Of a stretch of 27,870 bases of DNA, positions 22,533-27,870 are shown one piece after another; position 1 is the first letter of the stretch, and the number at the start of each line of letters is the position of its first letter. Source of the DNA: Nitrososphaeria archaeon (lineage in GTDB: Archaea > Thermoproteota > Nitrososphaeria > JACIWG01); the NCBI GenBank assembly GCA_014361085.1, contig JACIWG010000003.1, forward strand, positions 1-27,870, given 5' to 3'. The notes under the pieces were generated by a model that saw nothing but the letters and a program-made list of their open reading frames with translations, did no database searches and was not told the DNA's origin. A program made the position numbers and the translations under genes.

Positions 22533-23651
22533 ATGGGAATTGGTGTATATCAGTTATTTCCTACTGATAATTCGTCTATTCAGCAGATTTTGTCGCTTAT
22601 TTTTTATGCAATTTTTTTCTTTTACTTATTTTTTGGACAACAATTACAGGTTCAGAGAATTTTATTGTCAATTTCCGGGGCACTAAACAAGATAAAAGAT
22701 GCTCATGATAGGTCTAAAAGGGAAATCATTGATTTTCTTCAAAAAAATGGTTATAATGGTGATGCGGTTTCACATGTTAATACTTTGATAGAATATTTTA
22801 CTATTTCTCCCGTCGACCTTGATCCTACAGGCTTGGTTAAAAAGATAGAACATATTTTAAGTGTAAGGGATGAGAGAATCCGCAGTGAAGTTCGAAGTAT
22901 GCTGCCTGAAAAAGATGCATTAACAATCTCGATTCTTGAGAATTTATTAGAAATTTCAGCGGCATTAAATGTATATTATAAGGTTGTAAGACATTATTAT
23001 CTTATTGGCAAAAAGACTTCTAATCTTTATCTTCTGATGCAATTACAAATGGTTTTACCAGATTTATTGAGAGAGGTTGAAGCTTTAGTGTCTGCTATTG
23101 AACCGATAAAAAATGCACAACCGATAGGTGATGGCATAGGACCAATGGTAGCTGGTAGACTACTATTAAATAATGAAAAAAAGCAGATAGCAAGGGACAC
23201 CATATTCGGTGAAGTGAATTATAAAAACCGAATTCTTTATGTTATAAAAGCTGAAGGGCCAGCGGGAAATGTTGGACAGCCGGGTAATGCAATAGAATAT
23301 TTAATTAACAATTACGGCTTAAAACCAGCTGCTATTATTATGATAGACGCGGCACTTAAGTTAGAAGGGGAGGCTACTGGGGAAGTGGCTGAAGGGGCAG
23401 GTGCTGCAATAGGCGGCATTGGTGTTGATAAGTATAAAATTGAGGAAATAGCTTCAAGAAATAATATTCCATTGTATGCAATAATTATTAAGGAATCAAT
23501 TGTTGAGGCAATCACTTGCATGACTAAGGAGATAGTGGAAGCTATTCCAAAAGTGCTTAATAGGATAGATTATCTTCTTGAAAATAGGACACGTGAAGGG
23601 GATAGCGTGATTGTTGTGGGCGTTGGAAATTCGATAGGGGTGGGACAATAG
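22533..23651 (+). CDS. DUF1512-like archaeal membrane-anchored protein
   Basis: 372 aa. One N-terminal hydrophobic span at about residues 15-35 (IQQILSLIFYAIFFFYLFF), then a helical region with coiled-coil character (about 45-200). The C-terminal alpha/beta domain is Gly-rich: AQPIGDGIGPMVAG, IKAEGPAGNVGQPGNAIEYL, IIMIDAALKLEGE, and a Gly/Ala run GAGAAIGGIGVDKYKIEEIA. This pattern agrees with my memory of the archaeal DUF1512 family, of unknown function. GGGGGAT lies about 10 nt before the ATG. It is directly followed, with no gap, by a small zinc-ribbon gene. Confidence 0.7.
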   Translation: MGIGVYQLFPTDNSSIQQILSLIFYAIFFFYLFFGQQLQVQRILLSISGALNKIKDAHDRSKREIIDFLQKNGYNGDAVSHVNTLIEYFTISPVDLDPTGLVKKIEHILSVRDERIRSEVRSMLPEKDALTISILENLLEISAALNVYYKVVRHYYLIGKKTSNLYLLMQLQMVLPDLLREVEALVSAIEPIKNAQPIGDGIGPMVAGRLLLNNEKKQIARDTIFGEVNYKNRILYVIKAEGPAGNVGQPGNAIEYLINNYGLKPAAIIMIDAALKLEGEATGEVAEGAGAAIGGIGVDKYKIEEIASRNNIPLYAIIIKESIVEAITCMTKEIVEAIPKVLNRIDYLLENRTREGDSVIVVGVGNSIGVGQ

Positions 23652-23843
23652 TTGGCTAATAGATTATTTAAGGGACAAAAACAGTTTAAGGTAGTTACTA
23701 TAGAAGAATGTTTATCATGCAAACTGAAAATGAAGAGACCATTTAAAATAAATGATTATGTGTATAAAGAGGGTGAAGTATGTCAAAAATGCGGGACTAA
23801 AATGATTATATCAGCAATATATAAGGAGGAATTAAAGTATTAA
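23652..23843 (+). CDS. Small zinc-ribbon protein, unknown function
   Basis: 63 aa. Two CxxC knuckles, CLSC (about 19-22) and CQKC (about 44-47), spaced for one zinc ribbon; the rest is basic. Start TTG 23652 follows the previous stop without a gap, so translation is coupled to the DUF1512-like gene and a shared role is likely. No other domain is seen. Confidence 0.75.
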   Translation: MANRLFKGQKQFKVVTIEECLSCKLKMKRPFKINDYVYKEGEVCQKCGTKMIISAIYKEELKY

Positions 23844-23852
23844 ATTTTATAA

Positions 23853-24752
23853 TCATAAAGTTGTAATTATTTTATTTTTTTCTAGTACTAGAACTGTATG
23901 CTCAAATTGTGTAACTACATGATTACTTGCTTCCCTTAACACAGAATATTTTCTCACAACCTTATTTTTAATAAGGGAATCAAGTACTCTAAGCAATTCT
24001 TGTTCACTAAATATATCAGTAAACCATCTAGCTGCGAATGGCAATGTTTTCCTTCTCTTCCAAATTTCTTCTAATAAAAGATTAGCCTTTTCACACTTAA
24101 TTTTTTTTCTTTTAATTAGGCTAAAGATATTAGCACGTGTGTCCTCTTTAACAAAAGCTGCAGCATTTTTGTCTGTAAGAAAAGGCTCTATTGCATAACA
24201 TTTGCCTGCGGTAAAATATCCAAGCGAACCATTTATTGGAACATTCGGAACAGATTGACCAGCGTGTATCTGGTAACAGTCTAATGAATGTCCTGAGAGA
24301 TTACTTATTGGTTTATAGCCTCTACTTAATGATGTATAATAAACTGTTATTCCTATTTCATTTAAACTTTTTCCAACTGTAATCTTTTGTAAGACTTCAT
24401 TTAATACCTCCAAATTGGCATGTAACATATCAGAGAATTTTTCGTTGAAGGATATTGTTACCGCAGTGTCTGCAATATATCCGTTTACATGAACACCTAT
24501 ATCTAATTTTATAACATCACCATCTCTAATTATCCTTTCGTCATTTATTTCTGCTGTATCATGTGCTGCAATTTCATTTACACAAATGTTAACGGGAAAA
24601 GCGGGGTCGCCACCTAATTCTTTTATCCTATGTTCGATTGTTTTACATATATTTTCAAAACTCATGCTAGGATTTATTTTAGCGGCAGCTTCTTTTAGAA
24701 CAATTGATGCAATTTTTCCAGCTTTGATATAAGATTCGATGACCTGATCCAA
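23853..24752 (-). CDS. map: Methionine aminopeptidase, type II
   Basis: Removes the initiator Met from new proteins. 299 aa. Metal ligands are visible: Asp in KLDIGVHVNGYIADTAV (both aspartates), His in LSGHSLD, Glu in YAIEPFLT, and Glu in VTQFEHTVLV. The about 60-residue insert with a winged-helix look (ARWFTDIFSEQELLRVLDSL) before the last ligand marks type II. The start is TTG 24752, with AGTGAT/TAGG upstream. Divergent from coaD. Confidence 0.96.
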   Translation of the reverse strand: MDQVIESYIKAGKIASIVLKEAAAKINPSMSFENICKTIEHRIKELGGDPAFPVNICVNEIAAHDTAEINDERIIRDGDVIKLDIGVHVNGYIADTAVTISFNEKFSDMLHANLEVLNEVLQKITVGKSLNEIGITVYYTSLSRGYKPISNLSGHSLDCYQIHAGQSVPNVPINGSLGYFTAGKCYAIEPFLTDKNAAAFVKEDTRANIFSLIKRKKIKCEKANLLLEEIWKRRKTLPFAARWFTDIFSEQELLRVLDSLIKNKVVRKYSVLREASNHVVTQFEHTVLVLEKNKIITTL

Positions 24753-24838
24753 TTTCCTATCACTTAAGATAATTAATTTCTCTTTAAAAATAATTAGTGG
24801 TAATCCTTATATAAATTATATAATACTAAAACTGGAGA

Positions 24839-25351
24839 ATGAATAGGAAAAATATTTTTAAGCAAGTTGTAGTGGGGGGAACATTTGATTTTATACATTT
24901 GGGACATTTAAATTTGTTAAACATGGCATTTTCGATAGGCAGGAGAGTTATTATAGGAGTTTCTTCCGATTATTTGGTTAAAGAAATGGGAAAGGTCGTC
25001 GAACATAATTTTAGTGAGAGAAAAAGAAATCTAAACTTAATTATAAAAAAGATTAAAAGATATAAATCAAGATACTTTAAGATTATTCAATTAAATGATA
25101 GATTTGGACCAGCCCTTGATCCACAAACAGACGCTATTGTAGTGAGCGAGGAAACAGAAATGGTGGCAGAAGAATGTAATAAGATCAGGTTAGCTATTGG
25201 GTTAAAAGCCTTATCAAAGGTTGTGGTACCTATTATATATTCTGAGGATGGAGAAAGAATTTCTTCAACAAGAATTAGAAATAAGGAAATCGATTCTAGA
25301 GGAAAACTTTACGTTGAGGGTCAAAAAGATACTTTTCGACAACATTTTTAG
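24839..25351 (+). CDS. coaD: Phosphopantetheine adenylyltransferase, archaeal (COG1019)
   Basis: Fourth step of CoA synthesis: 4'-phosphopantetheine + ATP to dephospho-CoA. 170 aa. Nucleotidyltransferase motifs: GGTFDFIHLGHLNLL (HxGH at about 20-23) and ISSTRIR (about 141-147), with the archaeal-type middle VSEETEMVAEECNKIR. TATA-like ATATAAATTATATAATA lies at 24810-24826, very close to ATG 24839. The 3' end overlaps trpS, which converges, by 56 nt. Confidence 0.94.
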   Translation: MNRKNIFKQVVVGGTFDFIHLGHLNLLNMAFSIGRRVIIGVSSDYLVKEMGKVVEHNFSERKRNLNLIIKKIKRYKSRYFKIIQLNDRFGPALDPQTDAIVVSEETEMVAEECNKIRLAIGLKALSKVVVPIIYSEDGERISSTRIRNKEIDSRGKLYVEGQKDTFRQHF

Positions 25352-26444
25352 CTTTTTCCCGTTTAGATTGAAAATCTGTTAGGAAAGCAACGATCTTTGT
25401 AGCTAAGCCATTTTTATGCTCACCACATAGTAATTTTCCACTTAAACAGTCTTGTCTTATCTCCTCTAACTTTTTATCATCCTTCTCAAAAAAGTATTGT
25501 TCATAAAAGTATACAGGACATATGTAGGGATTACCTCCTCTTTTCCTCTGTTCTTCCACTGTTGGTTGTCCTCCTGTAAAAGCATTTTTTACCTTCCGCC
25601 GAACATCTTCAGGTGAATCTGTTGTATAAATTGCTGTTTCTGGTAAGGAAGAAGACATTTTGCCTTCTTTGCCTAATGCAGGTAAAAATTTTGAATGAAT
25701 TTGAGCAGGCTTGTAGTATCCCAATTTTTCTGCAACATCCCTTGTCATACGCCAAAAATTGTCCTGGTCTATTGCAGCTGGTATAAGACAAGGTACACGC
25801 TTTCCAAGCATTTCAGAATAAAGAAAACAGGGAGCAGCTTGAATAGATGGAAAGAATATCATACCAATATTTGTTGAATCTGTGAATCCAAAAACAGCTT
25901 TAATAGTTGAGAGAGTAATGGATTTTGCAATTTTTATAGCAATCCTATAAAGTTCTTTAATTCCTTTTGTATCAATTAATATTTGCGTTTTTTCATGATC
26001 AAAGCCTACAGCAACTATGTCAAGTAAATTATCATAAGTCATGGATTCAACATTCAAGAGAGACAGTTCATCTCTGTAAAGGAACTTCTCATCATCTGTA
26101 ACTTGAAAAAGTAGAGGAACACTAAACTTATCTTGTAAATATTTTGTGAAGAACCATGGTAGAAGGTGGCCTATATGAACTTTACCAGAGGGACCTCTAC
26201 CCGTGTAGAGATAAAATTTTTCACCCTCTTCATATTTTTTGAAAATCCAGTCTAAATCGCGATGACAAAAAAAGAAGTTTCTTCTTACAAAGAAATTTAT
26301 TTCACCAGTAAACTTTCTAAAATATTCTAAAATATTATCATCAATGTATTTGGTTCCAAATTGACGCACTAGTTTATCATAGTCCACTTCCCCTTCAACA
26401 GACCAGGGAGTAACATTATACGATTTCATACTATTTTCGTGCAT
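25296..26444 (-). CDS. trpS: Tryptophanyl-tRNA synthetase, archaeal/eukaryotic type
   Basis: Class Ic synthetase charging the tRNA-Trp in this window. 382 aa from ATG 26444. Seen: YTGRGPSGKVHIGHLLPW (HIGH-like), AAIDQDNFWRMTRD, and KMSSS in EGKMSSSLPE; N-terminal TPWSVEGEVDYDKLVRQFG is typical of archaeal TrpRS. Upstream in-frame codons to 26519 run into pheS. A TATA box at 26470-26477 lies 26-33 nt before ATG 26444, which supports that start as leaderless. ATG 26429 is the alternative. The 3' end overlaps coaD. Confidence 0.95.
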   Translation of the reverse strand: MHENSMKSYNVTPWSVEGEVDYDKLVRQFGTKYIDDNILEYFRKFTGEINFFVRRNFFFCHRDLDWIFKKYEEGEKFYLYTGRGPSGKVHIGHLLPWFFTKYLQDKFSVPLLFQVTDDEKFLYRDELSLLNVESMTYDNLLDIVAVGFDHEKTQILIDTKGIKELYRIAIKIAKSITLSTIKAVFGFTDSTNIGMIFFPSIQAAPCFLYSEMLGKRVPCLIPAAIDQDNFWRMTRDVAEKLGYYKPAQIHSKFLPALGKEGKMSSSLPETAIYTTDSPEDVRRKVKNAFTGGQPTVEEQRKRGGNPYICPVYFYEQYFFEKDDKKLEEIRQDCLSGKLLCGEHKNGLATKIVAFLTDFQSKREKAKNVVEKYLFDPQRKVFL

Positions 26445-26469
26445 TTCAAAAGAGGTGTGACTAAAAAGA

Positions 26470-26477
26470 TTTAAAAA
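26470..26477. promoter_or_regulatory. Shared bidirectional TATA for trpS and pheS
   Basis: GATTTAAAAAC reads as a TATA box on both strands (TTTAAAAA plus, TTTTTAAA minus). The distances are 26 nt to trpS ATG 26444 and about 33 nt to pheS ATG 26510, so one AT element may serve two divergent synthetase genes. Confidence 0.45.
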
Positions 26478-26509
26478 CGTTATGAAAAAATCCATAGTAA
26501 GTAATAGGT

Positions 26510-27870
26510 ATGAGTGCAATTTTACATCCCATTGAAGTAGAAATTATAAAAGTATTAAAGGGAGAGGACTATATAACATTAAATGAAATCGCTGAACAAA
26601 CAAAGCTTTCAATAGATCAGGTAAGACGGGGGATAGAATGGTTAAAGGAAAAGAAGTTAGTTGATGTTAAAGAAGAGGTCAGTAGTTTTATTGAATTAGA
26701 CACTTTAGGGGAAAAGGGTGTGATAGAGGGGCTACCAGAACGTAAGATACATAATTTTTTGATCAAAAAGGGAGGGAAAGAAGAAATTGAAACAGTTAAG
26801 ATGGAGATAGGTATGAATGAAAAAGAGTTTTCGGCGGCTATGGGCTTTGCAATAAAAAATGGACTTGTTAAAGTAACTAAAGAAAATGAAAAAATATTGG
26901 TAGAGGCATTACCTTATTCTAGATTGCTCGACACTGAAGTTTTACTCAACAAAATTTTTTCTCAAAAACAAATAGAAACTAACCAATTAAGTTCCTTTGA
27001 AAGGAAAATTTTAGATGAATTAGTAAAAAGACCAAATTATGTAAAAATTAAAGAAATAAAACGAATTATAGTTAAAGCTAAAAAGGAGGCCTTTAAACTT
27101 CTTGAGGAATATTATAAAGCAAATTTTGTTGAAAAGTTGACTCCTGAATTAATTATCAGTGGTATGTGGAGAAATGTCAAGTTAAGACCCTATGATATTG
27201 AGGGAACAGTTCCTGCAATATATCCAGGAAAAAAGCATCCAGTACAAGATTTTATAGACCAAGTTAGAGAAATATTTCTAAACTTTGGATTTGAAGAGAT
27301 AGAAGGCCAAATAGTTCTATCTTCATTTTGGAACTTTGACGCCCTTTTTATACCTCAAGACCATCCTGCAAGAGAAATGCAAGATACATTCTATTTAAAA
27401 GATATGATTGATAAAAGTGTTAGAAAAAATCCAATTGTTGAAACTATAAGAAAAATACATGAAAATGGAGGAAATACAGGCTCAAGAGGGTGGGGCTATA
27501 AATGGTCCATAACAGAGGCTGAAAAAATGGTATTGAGAACGCATACAACACCGGTAACATTGCAATACCTATATGAGAATAAACCTTCATCTGCTAAAGT
27601 TTTTTCAATAGACAAAGTTTTTAGAAATGAAAACTTAGATAGTAGACATTTATTTGAATTCCATCAATATGAAGGCATAGTCACAGGTAAAAATGTCACT
27701 TTAAGACATTTAATAGGAATTTTAAGTTCTTTTTATAAAGAACTTGGATTCAAAAAAGTTAAGTTTTGGCCAACATATTTTCCTTATACCGAACCATCCA
27801 TGGAGGCAGTCGCATACGTTGATAAGATTGGGAGGTGGCTAGAATTATGTGGAATGGGAGTATTTAGACC
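26510..27870 (+). CDS. pheS: Phenylalanyl-tRNA synthetase alpha subunit, 3' end outside window
   Basis: Class II catalytic subunit of the (alpha-beta)2 enzyme. 453 codons are visible. The N-terminal region has winged-helix DNA/RNA-binding repeats (ITLNEIAEQTKLSIDQVRRGIEWL) as in archaeal and eukaryotic PheS. The catalytic domain has HPVQDFIDQVREIFLNFGFEEI, DALFIPQDHPAREMQDTFYL (motif 1-2 region), and KVFRNENLDSRHLFEFHQYEG (motif 2). It is cut before motif 3. Short TATA-to-start distance; divergent from trpS. Confidence 0.95.
   Translation, partial: MSAILHPIEVEIIKVLKGEDYITLNEIAEQTKLSIDQVRRGIEWLKEKKLVDVKEEVSSFIELDTLGEKGVIEGLPERKIHNFLIKKGGKEEIETVKMEIGMNEKEFSAAMGFAIKNGLVKVTKENEKILVEALPYSRLLDTEVLLNKIFSQKQIETNQLSSFERKILDELVKRPNYVKIKEIKRIIVKAKKEAFKLLEEYYKANFVEKLTPELIISGMWRNVKLRPYDIEGTVPAIYPGKKHPVQDFIDQVREIFLNFGFEEIEGQIVLSSFWNFDALFIPQDHPAREMQDTFYLKDMIDKSVRKNPIVETIRKIHENGGNTGSRGWGYKWSITEAEKMVLRTHTTPVTLQYLYENKPSSAKVFSIDKVFRNENLDSRHLFEFHQYEGIVTGKNVTLRHLIGILSSFYKELGFKKVKFWPTYFPYTEPSMEAVAYVDKIGRWLELCGMGVFR

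Noticed and set aside
26445..26519. 25-codon N-terminal extension of TrpRS
   Set aside because: It runs through the shared TATA element and into pheS, and resembles no TrpRS N-terminus.
1..27870. CRISPR array, prophage or defence island
   Set aside because: No regularly spaced direct repeats, no cas, integrase or phage structural genes seen; the only mobile-type genes are the HTH-tnpB unit and decayed remnants.

Overview
The window is archaeal chromosomal DNA, AT-rich, from a lineage I cannot name with confidence. The evidence is the gene set: Spt5/NusG, SecE, L1, P0-type L10, P1-type L12, aIF6, prefoldin alpha, archaeal FtsY, A/V-type ATP synthase subunits, GEK1-type D-aminoacyl-tRNA deacylase, COG1019-type CoaD, archaeal AlaRS/LeuRS/TrpRS/PheS and an intron-containing tRNA-Trp. 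TATA-like boxes sit 26-35 nt upstream of several start codons, which suggests leaderless mRNAs. A TACK-type archaeon such as a Bathyarchaeia relative would fit, but this is a guess from gene content.

Layout. (1) 1-1619: 5' part of a divergent ATP-type PEP carboxykinase (minus) and tRNA-Leu(TAG). (2) 1660-2600: decayed DNA with a frameshifted tnpB-like C-terminal remnant next to nested palindromes, a broken unknown gene, and a possible C/D sRNA. (3) 2603-5510: pyrB (minus) and pyrI (plus), separated by an IS607-like unit (minus) made of an HTH-only TnpA remnant and a TnpB that appears to lack its RuvC-III aspartate. (4) 5512-6808: ATP synthase subunits H, E and F only; F seems to start at ATA. 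(5) 6824-10703: aif6, pfdA, ftsY, argF, dtdA. (6) 10783-19494: secE, spt5, rpl11, rpl1, rpl10, then rpl12 inverted in place, then alaS and leuS. (7) 19556-22494: macro-domain gene, five tRNAs (Ala-GGC, Gly-GCC, Phe-GAA, Ala-CGC, Trp-CCA with intron), 5S rRNA, a broken ABC ATPase next to the second copy of the tnpB-like repeat, an unknown membrane-anchored protein, and a structured RNA candidate just upstream of tRNA-Ala(CGC). (8) 22533-27870: a DUF1512-like protein with a small zinc-ribbon partner, map, coaD, trpS, and the 5' part of pheS.

Functionally the window is mostly translation (ribosomal stalk, four aminoacyl-tRNA synthetases, tRNAs, 5S, aIF6, Dtd, Met aminopeptidase) and co-translational targeting (FtsY, SecE), with carbamoyl-phosphate-using biosynthesis (PyrBI, ArgF) and part of the ATP synthase. 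I see no CRISPR array, prophage or defence island. The most unusual parts are the HTH/TnpB/pyrB arrangement, the inverted rpl12, the ATA-start subunit F and the hairpin RNA upstream of tRNA-Ala.
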